Source of the DNA: an uncultured Duncaniella sp.
GTDB lineage: Bacteria > Bacteroidota > Bacteroidia > Bacteroidales > Muribaculaceae
Length of the DNA: 64,000 bases
Direction: 5' to 3'
Assembly: GCA_910586305.1 (NCBI GenBank)
Contig: CAJUGS010000014.1
Span: 1-64,000, forward strand
Part shown: positions 8,736-18,181 of the stretch, in pieces
Layout of the letters: each line of letters begins with the position of its first letter
Position numbering within the stretch: the stretch's first letter is position 1
Notes under the pieces: generated by a model
What the model was told of the DNA's origin: nothing
Databases searched by the model: none
The model's input: the letters and a program-made list of their open reading frames with translations, nothing else
Position numbers and translations under genes: made by a program

Positions 8736-11700
8736 ATGCAAGTCGCATTGAAAAAACAACGGCACCTGTTACGATTGATAGTTGCCGTGTTGCTGGGATG
8801 TGTTGTCTTCCCAAGTTTTGCACAGGACTTTAAACTTACCGGCGTGGTCAGAGGCGCTGATGACAACATGCCTCTGATCGGAGCCACAGTAAGAGTCCAG
8901 TCCGGAGCAGTCACTGTCACTGATGCCGATGGCGCTTTCAGCGTCAACGTCAGAAAAGGACAGACAGTGACATTCTCCTACATCGGCTACACAACCCAAA
9001 GCATCAAAGTCAGTGACAGATCCAAAGTCGAGATCTATCTCAAGGAAGACTCCAGGACGCTGGATGAAGTAGTGGTTGTCGGTTACGGAACCATGAAGCG
9101 CAGCGACCTGACAGGATCTGTGGTATCAGTCTCTGCGGAAGACATCAAAAAAACCGTGGCCACATCGCTTGACCAGGCTCTTCAGGGCCGTGCTGCCGGT
9201 GTGCAGGTGACGCAGAACTCCGGCGCCCCCGGCGGCGGTATCTCGGTCAGCATCCGAGGCACAAACTCGCTCAACGGCAACGAGCCTCTCTACGTAGTCG
9301 ACGGTGTGCCCCTCTCAGGCCAGGCCGACGGCAATTCAAATGCTCTTTCAGCCATCAACCCCTCTGACATCGTGTCAATGGAAGTGCTGAAAGACGCATC
9401 GGCCACAGCCATTTACGGTTCACGCGCGAGCAACGGCGTGATCATGATCACTACCCGACGCGGTGAAGCAGGAAAAACCAAACTCAGCTATGAAGGTTAT
9501 TACGGAATCCAGAACATCCCCGACCGCCTCGACGTAATGGACCTGCGCCAGTTCGCCACCTACCGTAACCTCCGTGCCGAGGTGATGGGATTCGGCGCCA
9601 CCAAGGAATTCGCCGATGTCTCTATTCTCGGCAAAGGCACCGACTGGCAGGACGAAATCTTCAGAACAGCCCACATGCACAACCACCAGCTGACAGTCTC
9701 AGGCGGCAACGACTGGGGTAAATATGCCATCGGCTTAGGCTATCTCGGTCAGGACGGTATTGCTATCGGATCAGATTTCGAGCGTCTGTCAGGTCGAATC
9801 AACATCGACACCAACATCACCAAATGGCTTTCATTCGGTGTCAGCGCCTCTTTGAGCCGCACAAAGCAGACCAACACGATTGACAACGGCAATATCATCC
9901 GCACCGCACTCGACCAGCACCCCAACGTACCTGTCAGAAACCCTGACGGATCATACGGCTATCAGACCGAAGACAACAACTTCGGCACATTCTATGCAAA
10001 CCCCGTGGCCGATGCTCTGCTCCGCGAAGATTATAACCGCGGAACTGACTTCTACGGCAACCTGTTTGCCGACTTCAAGATCATCGACGGTCTGAATCTG
10101 CGTGTGGAATACGGCGGAGGCTTCAACTACAGCAACCACTACTATTACCGCCCGACTTACGACTACGGCTATTTCATTCAGGACTCTGAAAGTTCACGAA
10201 GCGCAAGCAACGGCAAGAACTATTTCTTCAAGACATTCCTGACCTACGACAAGCACATACGCAACCACTCGTTCAACGTGATGATCGGTCATGAGTCAAG
10301 TGAAAACGAATATGAATATCTCTCCGGAAGCCGAAAAAACTACTTCCTCAACTCAGTCCACGAACTTGTAGCCGGCGATGCGCTGACAGCCAAAAACAAC
10401 AGTTCGAGAGGATCAGGCTCGATGGAGTCATATTTCGGACGCGCCAACTACAATTTTGCCGACCGCTATCTGCTGACCTTCACACTGCGTGCCGACGGAT
10501 CTTCGAACTTCGGCAAAGCCAACCGCTGGGGCTGGTTCCCGTCAGCAGCCTTCGGATGGCGCATCTCTCAGGAAAAATTCATGAAAAACGTAGAGCCTGT
10601 CAATAACCTCAAACTGCGTTTAGGCTGGGGTATAGTCGGAAATCAGAACGCCGGAGCATACGCCTACGGCACCACTATGGCTTCAAGCGCCACTATCTGG
10701 GGCGCAGGATTCTACGCCGGAAACTACTCCAACGACAAACTCAAATGGGAAGAGACAAAATCGTACAACGTAGGTCTTGATCTGACCATGTTCAACAACA
10801 GACTCGAATTCATAATCGACGCCTATCTTAAAAAGACAGACAATCTGCTTATGCAGGCCTCACTGCCTGACTACGTGACCTCCATCATCTCCTCACCTTG
10901 GGTCAATGCCGGAGCCATAGAAAACAAAGGCTTCGAATGGACTCTCAACACCGTCAACATCAGCACCCGCGACTTCTCATGGCGTACAGGATTCACCTTC
11001 TCGCTTAACCGCAACAAGGTGACCAAGCTCTACACTAAGACATCAAGCATCACCGGAAAGATCGGAGCTGACACCTATACCAACACCGTTGTCGGACAGC
11101 CCGTTGGCCAGTTCTACGGCTACAACGTAATCGGCATGTTCAAGGAAGCTGACGATTTCTATGTCAAAGACAAGAACGGCGACTTCATGCTTGACGACAA
11201 CTTCAACAGAATTCTCGTGGCAATTCCTGAAGGCAAAACAATCAAGGAGAACGAGATCTGGTATGGCGACTACATATTCGAAGACGTGAACAAAGACGGA
11301 GTAATCAATGAAAGCGACCGTAAGTTCATAGGCAATCCTGAGCCAAAATTCACTTACGGATTCAACACCACCCTTACTTACAAAGACTTTGACTTCAACC
11401 TCTCACTTGTAGGAGTACAGGGCAACAAGGTGTTCAACTACCTGCGCCAGGTCTACACAGACCCTATGAGGAACTCCAATCTTCTTCTGGAAACCACAAG
11501 GCTCGCCAACGTAGGGCTCATTGATCCTGACGGAGGCCATACGTTTGAAAACATGCATGTCATCAACTCCGACGCCCGTATCTGCCGCATCGCTCTTGAT
11601 AATTCGAACAACAACAACCGCATGAGCAGCTATTTTGTTGAAGACGGTTCATATCTGCGCGTCAAGAACATATCATTGGGCTATACTTTCCCGAAACAGC

Positions 11701-11891
11701 TGATCAAGCGTGCAAGCATCGAGAACCTCCGCCTCTATTTCAACGTGCAGAATCCTTTCACATTCACCCGCTACAAAGGATTCGACCCAGAAATCGGAGC
11801 CTACAACTACAACGTGCTCACACGCGGCATCGACTATGCCCGCTATCCGTCACAGGTGATCTACACCTTCGGACTCAATGTCTCACTTTAA
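8736..11891 (+). CDS. SusC-like TonB-dependent outer-membrane transporter
   Basis: A 1051-residue outer-membrane protein importing oligosaccharides released at the cell surface, energised by TonB. A signal peptide ends near FAQ30. A carboxypeptidase-regulatory-like beta-sandwich (31-105) follows, then the SusC signature LDEVVVVGYGTMKRSDLTGSV (109-129), the plug domain (LQGRAAGVQV, ISVSIRGTNSL, PLYVVDGVPL) and a long beta-barrel ending in the aromatic-rich VIYTFGLNVSL. Full length for the family. It is followed 11 bp later by its SusD partner, and the two should form the usual lidded complex. An overlapping 7-codon reading frame (MKLCKSH) begins 8 bp upstream and could reduce initiation at this start. 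Confidence 0.95.
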   Translation: MQVALKKQRHLLRLIVAVLLGCVVFPSFAQDFKLTGVVRGADDNMPLIGATVRVQSGAVTVTDADGAFSVNVRKGQTVTFSYIGYTTQSIKVSDRSKVEIYLKEDSRTLDEVVVVGYGTMKRSDLTGSVVSVSAEDIKKTVATSLDQALQGRAAGVQVTQNSGAPGGGISVSIRGTNSLNGNEPLYVVDGVPLSGQADGNSNALSAINPSDIVSMEVLKDASATAIYGSRASNGVIMITTRRGEAGKTKLSYEGYYGIQNIPDRLDVMDLRQFATYRNLRAEVMGFGATKEFADVSILGKGTDWQDEIFRTAHMHNHQLTVSGGNDWGKYAIGLGYLGQDGIAIGSDFERLSGRINIDTNITKWLSFGVSASLSRTKQTNTIDNGNIIRTALDQHPNVPVRNPDGSYGYQTEDNNFGTFYANPVADALLREDYNRGTDFYGNLFADFKIIDGLNLRVEYGGGFNYSNHYYYRPTYDYGYFIQDSESSRSASNGKNYFFKTFLTYDKHIRNHSFNVMIGHESSENEYEYLSGSRKNYFLNSVHELVAGDALTAKNNSSRGSGSMESYFGRANYNFADRYLLTFTLRADGSSNFGKANRWGWFPSAAFGWRISQEKFMKNVEPVNNLKLRLGWGIVGNQNAGAYAYGTTMASSATIWGAGFYAGNYSNDKLKWEETKSYNVGLDLTMFNNRLEFIIDAYLKKTDNLLMQASLPDYVTSIISSPWVNAGAIENKGFEWTLNTVNISTRDFSWRTGFTFSLNRNKVTKLYTKTSSITGKIGADTYTNTVVGQPVGQFYGYNVIGMFKEADDFYVKDKNGDFMLDDNFNRILVAIPEGKTIKENEIWYGDYIFEDVNKDGVINESDRKFIGNPEPKFTYGFNTTLTYKDFDFNLSLVGVQGNKVFNYLRQVYTDPMRNSNLLLETTRLANVGLIDPDGGHTFENMHVINSDARICRIALDNSNNNNRMSSYFVEDGSYLRVKNISLGYTFPKQLIKRASIENLRLYFNVQNPFTFTRYKGFDPEIGAYNYNVLTRGIDYARYPSQVIYTFGLNVSL

Positions 11892-11902
11892 CCTGAACAC
11901 CA

Positions 11903-13486
11903 ATGAAAAAACTATATATTCCATTGATCGCGATCGCTGCCGCTTCATGCGTTGCATCATGCAGCGACGACTATCTTGAGAAACTCCCGCAGGGAAACTA
12001 TGTGGACGGAACTTTCTATGTCTCCGACAAAGCACTCGAATCAGCGACATCCGTACTCTATAACAGGCCCTGGTTTGAATATAACGGAGAAGGCGCGCTT
12101 TGCATCAGCAGTCTCGCCAATGAATGTTTCGACGCCTGGAACTTCCCGCAGTTCAACACCATGCAGGTCACCGCACTTGACAGCCACCTGTCAAACATCT
12201 GGAGGTCATTCTATGCCGTAGTGACGATGTCAAACTCTGTCATTGAGGCCTGCGAGACCAAAGCGACAGCCGACTGCACCGAAGAGGGAATCCATCGCGC
12301 CATCGGTGAGGCGCGCCTGATGCGTGCTGCCGCATATTTCTATGCCCTGCGTCTATGGGGCCCGGTTATCCTCTTCGAACACAATCAGGAGATAGTCGAC
12401 AACCCTGTGCGGCCTCTCAACAAGGAAGAAGACGTGTTCAGATTCATCATCCGTGACCTTGAATATGCCGCTGAATATCTACCTGAATCATGGACCAAAG
12501 GGCGCGCCACCTGCTGGGCCGCAAAAGCTCTTCTTGCAAAAGTCTACCTCAGCCGCTCCGGATGGAACGGAGGAAACCGCGACGAGGCCGACCTTGAAAA
12601 ATGCAAGGAACTCTGCGAGGACGTCTGCACCAAAAGCGGACTGAAACTGCTCCCCACATATGCCGATCTCTTCAAATACAAATTCAACAACAATGAGGAA
12701 TCTCTGCTGGCCATGCAGTGGGTACCTCTCGGAGAATGGGGAACACAGAACACGCTTTACTCTATCCTCTCATTCTCTGACATCTCCGGAGGCGTAGCCG
12801 CATGGGGTTCTCCATTCGCACCGCTCGAAATGCTCGACCAGTACGAACATTCCGATACAATCCGCCGCAACGCCACATATTTCACCCAGCACTCGTTCTA
12901 TCCCGAACTCTGCATGGACAAAGGCGGCTATCACTACGACAAGGAAAACGCCCAGCTCAAGAAAGGCGCCATCGGTGGGCCTGACGATGACAATGACGGC
13001 TATGTGGCTCCCATGAGCTCTCCGCTCAACACCTATATAATACGTCTCGCCGACACTTATCTTACCTATGCGGAAGCCTGCCTCGGCAATCAGGAAAAAC
13101 TCACCGGCGGCCCAGGCCTCGAATACTTCAACAAAGTCAGAGAAAGAGCCATGATCGACCCCAAGACATCCGTGACATTCGATGACATTATCCGTGAGCG
13201 CCGCATTGAATTCTGTTTGGAATACACCAACTGGTATGAATACATCACCTGGTTCAAATGGAAACCTGAAAAGATTCTCAATCTGATCAACAATCAGGAA
13301 CGTGGCACCCGCGCTGACAAAATCAAAAAAGATTCCGACGGCGAACTGATAATCGAAGGCATCATCCAGCCTACCTCACCGGTAGTCGTGATAGCAAGCA
13401 AGATGTTCATGCCCTATCCTGAAAACGATGTGATCCAGAATCCGCTGCTCAAAGCAGAACCTGTCAGCTATAATTTCAAGGACTAA
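11903..13486 (+). CDS. SusD/RagB-family nutrient-binding lipoprotein
   Basis: A 527-residue surface lipoprotein that acts as the hinged lid of the SusC transporter. A lipoprotein signal ends at Cys20 (VASCSDDYLEKLP), with Asp-Asp after SCS as expected for surface export in Bacteroidota. The N-terminal part shows the helical repeat pattern of SusD (IGEARLMRAAAYFYALRLWGPVI) and the C-terminal part the family motif YLTYAEACL, followed by IIRERRIEFCLEYTNWY. It lies 11 bp after susC, so the two are certainly co-transcribed. The ligand cannot be read from the sequence. Confidence 0.95.
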   Translation: MKKLYIPLIAIAAASCVASCSDDYLEKLPQGNYVDGTFYVSDKALESATSVLYNRPWFEYNGEGALCISSLANECFDAWNFPQFNTMQVTALDSHLSNIWRSFYAVVTMSNSVIEACETKATADCTEEGIHRAIGEARLMRAAAYFYALRLWGPVILFEHNQEIVDNPVRPLNKEEDVFRFIIRDLEYAAEYLPESWTKGRATCWAAKALLAKVYLSRSGWNGGNRDEADLEKCKELCEDVCTKSGLKLLPTYADLFKYKFNNNEESLLAMQWVPLGEWGTQNTLYSILSFSDISGGVAAWGSPFAPLEMLDQYEHSDTIRRNATYFTQHSFYPELCMDKGGYHYDKENAQLKKGAIGGPDDDNDGYVAPMSSPLNTYIIRLADTYLTYAEACLGNQEKLTGGPGLEYFNKVRERAMIDPKTSVTFDDIIRERRIEFCLEYTNWYEYITWFKWKPEKILNLINNQERGTRADKIKKDSDGELIIEGIIQPTSPVVVIASKMFMPYPENDVIQNPLLKAEPVSYNFKD

Positions 13487-13512
13487 AATAGTGGTATATC
13501 AAACGAAATAAC

Positions 13513-15033
13513 ATGATAACAATGAAAAACTATATAAGCTGTTTCTGCGTGGCCATCGTGTGCATGATGCAGATGCTGTGTTTTGTCTCCTGCAAATCAG
13601 ACGGAGATGACGGAGTTCAGCCTGTGATCACCGGAGTCCGCGCGATTGATCCGGAAAAGGCCGACAGCCTGTTCACCGAATCAGACCCCTGGGATATAAT
13701 TGTCCTCGTAGGCCGTAATCTCGGCGGGGCGAAAGAGATCTACATTAACGACCAGAAGGTTTCTTTCAACCCCACGTATGCCACCCCGACCCACATAATA
13801 CTCTCGATTCCTGGCGAGCTTAAGCTCGTGGGTGCCAATCCTGAACTGAAATCAGAGATCAGAGTTGTCACCAGCCACGGCACCGCTACATATGCGTTCC
13901 ACATCAACTCCCCGGCTCCATATCTCATATCATATACTGCCGACTGGACCGATGACATGCCACTGTTGCCCGGACAGGAGATACGCATTAAAGGTGAAAA
14001 CTTCTATGAAGTGGAAAGTCTCTATCTCACAGACTTCAATCCCCTTGAAGTTGATGACGACGGAAACCCGGTCGAGCCGGAAGGTCCGGTGACTAAATAT
14101 GAGATCACCGACTATGAAATCGGGGCCGATTTCGACCTCATCACCGCAAAACTCCCAGCCACAGTTCTCGAAAAAGGCTATATCGTGATCGAATGCCACT
14201 CCGGATCATCGGTAATCGGATTCACCTCCGCCAAGCCCAATCCGCCGGTAATCGAGGAAATTTCATCTGACATGCCTGTATGGGGCGAGCCATGCACTCT
14301 CTTCGGCAAGGAATTCAATGATCCTGTGGCCATCATCATCGGCAAAAACGAAATCACTATTCCGGCCAAAGACATCACAGTCAATGATGACAAAACTCAG
14401 CTCACATTCACACTGCCCACTCTGCCTGAAAAAGGCGGACGCCTGATCCTCGTGACCGAGCAGGGCCGCGACACAATACCTTTCTATCAGAAGAGCGCCG
14501 TACTGATCGACTTCGACAGTTTCGGATGCTATTTCTGGGGCGGAACCGACAGTGGCAAAGTAGTTGACCAGACTTCAGCCAATAACAAACCGGCCAACAC
14601 TTCCGGCCAATTCTGGGGAATCGAAGGAACCACACAATTCAACAACGGATGGTGGGGACCTCTCTACCTCGGCGAGTCACAGATACCCGACATTCCTGAG
14701 AGCACCCCGATCGAAGACATCGAGTTCCGCTACGAATGCTATATGCACTATCCTGAAGTCGAAGGCATGGAATGCTGGTTCATTCTCTGTGACGGAAGTG
14801 ACTTCAAGGGCCAGTACACGTTCAACGGCTACCATGATCGCATCACCGGCAAATGCGAGACCGGCAGATGGATGTCTTGTTCCATACCGCTGAGAAATCT
14901 CGTCACCGGAGGCAGCACCTATGGTGACATCAGACTCTCACTGACATCGGTCTATCTCCATCTCTGCAACGAACTGGCCGAACAGGATGTGGCAGTCTAC
15001 TTCGACAACTTCCGTCTGTATGTCATACAGTAA
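13513..15033 (+). CDS. Surface glycan-binding lipoprotein with IPT/TIG-like domains
   Basis: A 506-residue lipoprotein (lipobox Cys27, FVSCKSDGDD) at the usual SGBP position right after susD. It should hold polysaccharide at the cell surface for the GH5 enzyme and the SusCD complex. The N-terminal 330 residues are immunoglobulin-like IPT/TIG repeats (VITGVRAIDPEKADSLF, LPGQEIRIKGENFY, PVWGEPCTLFGKEF). The C-terminal 170 residues begin at LIDFDSFGCYFWGG and are rich in Trp, Tyr and Phe, and resemble the glycan-binding domain of SGBP-B proteins such as that of the Bacteroides ovatus xyloglucan locus. The start could also be the Met at codon 4. Confidence 0.85.
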   Translation: MITMKNYISCFCVAIVCMMQMLCFVSCKSDGDDGVQPVITGVRAIDPEKADSLFTESDPWDIIVLVGRNLGGAKEIYINDQKVSFNPTYATPTHIILSIPGELKLVGANPELKSEIRVVTSHGTATYAFHINSPAPYLISYTADWTDDMPLLPGQEIRIKGENFYEVESLYLTDFNPLEVDDDGNPVEPEGPVTKYEITDYEIGADFDLITAKLPATVLEKGYIVIECHSGSSVIGFTSAKPNPPVIEEISSDMPVWGEPCTLFGKEFNDPVAIIIGKNEITIPAKDITVNDDKTQLTFTLPTLPEKGGRLILVTEQGRDTIPFYQKSAVLIDFDSFGCYFWGGTDSGKVVDQTSANNKPANTSGQFWGIEGTTQFNNGWWGPLYLGESQIPDIPESTPIEDIEFRYECYMHYPEVEGMECWFILCDGSDFKGQYTFNGYHDRITGKCETGRWMSCSIPLRNLVTGGSTYGDIRLSLTSVYLHLCNELAEQDVAVYFDNFRLYVIQ

Positions 15034-15072
15034 ACCTCAAAACAGCCACTAACACAGATATAACAAAACGAT

Positions 15073-16605
15073 ATGAGACATCTGAATATAATTCCAATCG
15101 TTCTATCTCTGTTGCTTTCATTCGGCAGCCTCTCATGTTCCGACAACAATGACGTCTATGACACAGAAGACATCCACTTCGTGCTCGAAAACGATGTACT
15201 GTCATTTCAGAGAGAAAGCAACTCTAACAACTTCCGCATCAAGTCAGCTGTCACTCCGCAGATCTCATGCAGCGAAAACTGGGTCAGCCTCAAGCTCGAA
15301 CGCCTGACCGCTTCAATCTATCGCCTCTATGTCACCGTTGATGAAAACAACGGTGACAGCAGATCGGCAGAGGTGACAATCAAATCCGATAACGAGACCA
15401 AGACTCTGACCGTCAATCAGTCGGCCCTTGCCCAGGCTTCAGTGCATGAAATAGCTGACTGGCTGGGTCTGGGATGGAATCCCGGCAACCAGATGGATGC
15501 CTACAAAAACGGTGTCGCCGACGAACTCTGTGACGGCAACTATCCGCTGACTCAGGAACTCTTCAACAAGATCAAGGCAGCCGGCATCAAGACTGTGCGT
15601 CTGCCGGTAACATGGTTCGGACATATCGGAGCCGCACCTGACTACAAGATCGACGACCGCCTCGAACGAGTGGCCGAGATTGTGGGCTATGCCGAAAATG
15701 CAGGTCTCAACATAATTGTCAACATCCATCATGACGGTTCTGGCGGCTACGGCTTCTGGCTCGATTTCAAAGGCGCAGCCGCAAACATAGCCAAAAACCT
15801 TGAGGTTGAAGACGAAATCCGCAAAGTATGGACACAAATTGCAGAACGGTTTGTCGACACCGGTGATTTTCTGATTTTCGAAGCCTTCAACGAAATCCAT
15901 GACGGAGACTGGGGCTGGGGCGCGAACACCACAGACAACGGTCACCAGTACCGACTCCTCAACGAATGGAACCAGCTGTTTGTGAACACCGTGCGTGCCA
16001 CCGGAGGCAAAAATGCCACACGCTATCTCGGAATCCCCGGCTATGCCGGAGGCTGGGAACTTGTGGAGCATCTCGAACTGCCAAAAGACCCCGCTACAGG
16101 ACGTCTGCTCGTCTCGGTCCACTGCTACTCTCCCGGCAAATTCTGCATGGAATTCTATGACGAAGGCGGCAACTGGACATATCTCCCCGAATGGGGCCAC
16201 ACTGCATCCGAAGGCAAATATCCCGCCGATGATGTAGATGAAGAAGGCCTTGCCGACATTTTCAAGGGCTTGAAAGAAAGATTCACTGACAAAAACATCC
16301 CTGTCTATATCGGTGAATTCACCTGCACCAATCGCCCGGCCGGCCGCGAAAGCGCATTCCGCGACTACTATCTTGAATATTTCTGCAAGGCAGCTCATGA
16401 CTGCTGTCTGTCACCTGTGTTCTGGGATAACGGAGGCAAAGGCCTCGGAGCAGGCCAAGGCGCCATCTTCGACCGTCAAACCGGTGATTTCGTACATTCC
16501 AATGCAGCCTCTGTCGCCGCGATGGTACGCGCCGTTTCCGACCACAGTCCCGAATATACTCTTGAAAGTATCTATGAAAGAGCTCCCGCTCCTGAGGCAA
16601 TGTAA
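15073..16605 (+). CDS. Cell-surface endo-glycanase, BACON domain plus GH5 (subfamily 4-like)
   Basis: A 510-residue lipoprotein (Cys22, LSCSDNND) that should make the first endo-cut in the target polysaccharide. Residues about 35-118 form a BACON domain, a spacer that carries the enzyme away from the membrane. The GH5 catalytic domain begins near ADWLGLGWNPGNQMDA. The two catalytic glutamates are Glu274 (FEAFNEIHDG, acid/base) and Glu415 (YIGEFTC, nucleophile). The overall pattern resembles GH5_4, which includes xyloglucanases, lichenases and other beta-1,4-glucanases, and the SusC-SusD-SGBP-GH5 order matches the B. ovatus xyloglucan PUL. The usual WNLGNTLD motif reads WNPGNQMD, so specificity may differ. 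A strong hairpin terminator follows. Confidence 0.85.
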   Translation: MRHLNIIPIVLSLLLSFGSLSCSDNNDVYDTEDIHFVLENDVLSFQRESNSNNFRIKSAVTPQISCSENWVSLKLERLTASIYRLYVTVDENNGDSRSAEVTIKSDNETKTLTVNQSALAQASVHEIADWLGLGWNPGNQMDAYKNGVADELCDGNYPLTQELFNKIKAAGIKTVRLPVTWFGHIGAAPDYKIDDRLERVAEIVGYAENAGLNIIVNIHHDGSGGYGFWLDFKGAAANIAKNLEVEDEIRKVWTQIAERFVDTGDFLIFEAFNEIHDGDWGWGANTTDNGHQYRLLNEWNQLFVNTVRATGGKNATRYLGIPGYAGGWELVEHLELPKDPATGRLLVSVHCYSPGKFCMEFYDEGGNWTYLPEWGHTASEGKYPADDVDEEGLADIFKGLKERFTDKNIPVYIGEFTCTNRPAGRESAFRDYYLEYFCKAAHDCCLSPVFWDNGGKGLGAGQGAIFDRQTGDFVHSNAASVAAMVRAVSDHSPEYTLESIYERAPAPEAM

Positions 16606-16659
16606 CTACACTATATAATAGGTGCAATTAATAAATATCTAAGGTCGTTTTTTAATCGT

Positions 16660-16714
16660 ATCCTCTGTCCGTGTCAGCGACAGAACCGGAGGCTGACACG
16701 GTCAGAGGATTTTT
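16660..16714 (+). terminator. Strong hairpin inside the PUL, between GH5 and the second GH43
   Basis: ATCCTCTG and CCGTGTCAGC (16660-16678, one T between) pair with GCTGACACGG and CAGAGGAT (16692-16710), giving an 18-bp stem broken by one T-T mismatch, with a 13-nt loop and a run of five T. This is a textbook intrinsic terminator lying 55 bp after the GH5 stop and ending 14 bp before the next start codon. Because the downstream genes have the same orientation and no obvious promoter, it probably lowers rather than abolishes their expression. Confidence 0.75.
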
Positions 16715-16727
16715 CATACTATTCGCC

Positions 16728-18158
16728 ATGAATAAAGCAGTTCACCGCCACATAACGGCAACAGCCATCGGTCTGACAATCGCTGCCACAGCCTGGGCAC
16801 AGCGTCCGATAGTGCAGACCAATTTCACTCCCGATCCGGCTCCGATGGTCTACAATGATACCTTCTATATCTATACCGGCCATGATGAGGACGGCCGCCA
16901 CGATGAATTCGTAATGAATGAGTGGAGAGTATATTCATCAAAAGACATGGTTAACTGGACCGACCACGGCTCTCCGATGTCCCTTGACACCTTCAGCTGG
17001 GCCGAATGGGGCGCCTGGGCCTCACAATGTATCGAGCGCAACGGTAGATTCTACTGGTATGTATGCTGCGTGGACAGCAACACTCACGACATGGCTATAG
17101 GCGTGGCCGTAGCCGACAGTCCAACAGGACCATTCACCGACGCTATAGGAGCGCCCCTTGTCAGTGATCCGGGCGGCTATATTGACCCTACAGTCTTCAT
17201 CGAACCTGACGGAAACGCCTGGCTCTACTGGGGAAACCCCGGCCTGTGGTGCTGCAAACTGAACCACGACATGATATCCTATGATAAAAATTTTACCATC
17301 AGCGGAAATCATGCCGAAAAAGTCAAGGATGGCGTCTACAAATTCATTCAGACCGAAGATTCCTTCGGCGGACCGGAGAAACTTGCCGAAGGCACTGCCT
17401 TCACTGATTACAAAGACCTCTACGAAGAAGGGCCCTGGTTCTACAAACGCAACGGCAGCTACATTCTCGCCTATGCCGCAGGCGGAGTTCCGGAACACAT
17501 ATCGTATTCGGTAAGCGACTCCCCCTGGGGACCGTGGAAATACGCCGGACAGATCATGCCCCTTCAGGAAATGGGCTCATTCACCAACCATTGCGGAATA
17601 GCCGACTTCAAAGGACGGCACTATTTCGCCTATCACTGCGGCACTCTTCCCGGCGGCAGCGGTTTCAACCGGTCTACGGCGATCGAACAGTTTGAATACA
17701 ATCCTGACGGCTCTCTCCCGATAATCCTTCCCACGACCAAAGGCCCGGACCCGGTCGGCACACTCAACCCTTACTCCCGCGTCGAAGCCGAGACTATAGC
17801 CTGGTCAGAAGGTCTGAAGACTGAGCCGAACGCAAAGACAGGCATCTATGTTTCCGACATACACAATGGTGACTATCTTCAGGTGCGCGAAGTTGATTTC
17901 GGCAAAAAATCGCCCTCGCGGCTGACTGTCTCGGTGGCAAGCGCACTCCGGGGAGGAACACTCAACGTCTACTCCGGCGGCACAGACGGGCAACTCATTG
18001 CCTCGGTCAAAGTCCCACCGACCGGCGGCTGGGAAGAATGGAAATCCGTGACTGTGCCAGTAACCGCTCCTGTCACCGGCATCCATGACCTCACCTTCGC
18101 CTTCAGCGGCCGGAAAGGCTGCAAGCTTTTCAATTTCGATTTCTGGAAATTCGACTGA
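16728..18158 (+). CDS. Glycoside hydrolase family 43 with C-terminal CBM6
   Basis: A 476-residue secreted enzyme. The ATG at 16728 was chosen because it opens a clean signal peptide (cleavage about TAWA-Q25); an in-frame GTG at 16671 lies inside the terminator hairpin. GH43 landmarks are Asp36 (FTPDPAPMVY), Asp153 (YIDPTVFIEPDG) and Glu234 (YEEGPWFYK). The CBM6 domain occupies about 345-476 (YSRVEAETIA, GDYLQVREVDFG, HDLTFAFSGRKG). This domain pairing is common in arabinoxylan arabinofuranohydrolases, so removal of arabinofuranose side chains is the best guess. The next GH43 begins 23 bp after the stop, within one transcript. Confidence 0.87.
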   Translation: MNKAVHRHITATAIGLTIAATAWAQRPIVQTNFTPDPAPMVYNDTFYIYTGHDEDGRHDEFVMNEWRVYSSKDMVNWTDHGSPMSLDTFSWAEWGAWASQCIERNGRFYWYVCCVDSNTHDMAIGVAVADSPTGPFTDAIGAPLVSDPGGYIDPTVFIEPDGNAWLYWGNPGLWCCKLNHDMISYDKNFTISGNHAEKVKDGVYKFIQTEDSFGGPEKLAEGTAFTDYKDLYEEGPWFYKRNGSYILAYAAGGVPEHISYSVSDSPWGPWKYAGQIMPLQEMGSFTNHCGIADFKGRHYFAYHCGTLPGGSGFNRSTAIEQFEYNPDGSLPIILPTTKGPDPVGTLNPYSRVEAETIAWSEGLKTEPNAKTGIYVSDIHNGDYLQVREVDFGKKSPSRLTVSVASALRGGTLNVYSGGTDGQLIASVKVPPTGGWEEWKSVTVPVTAPVTGIHDLTFAFSGRKGCKLFNFDFWKFD

Positions 18159-18181
18159 TCCATAACACCCGCACAGAAACA

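Noticed and set aside
15439..16398. 319-codon open frame on the minus strand opposite the GH5 gene
   Set aside because: It is antisense to a gene with a clear domain structure, its translation has no recognisable motif and is Cys/Phe/Val-rich as expected from a shadow of C-ending codons.
16671..16727. Longer GTG start for the second GH43 gene
   Set aside because: The extension lies inside the terminator hairpin and would bury the signal peptide behind 19 residues.
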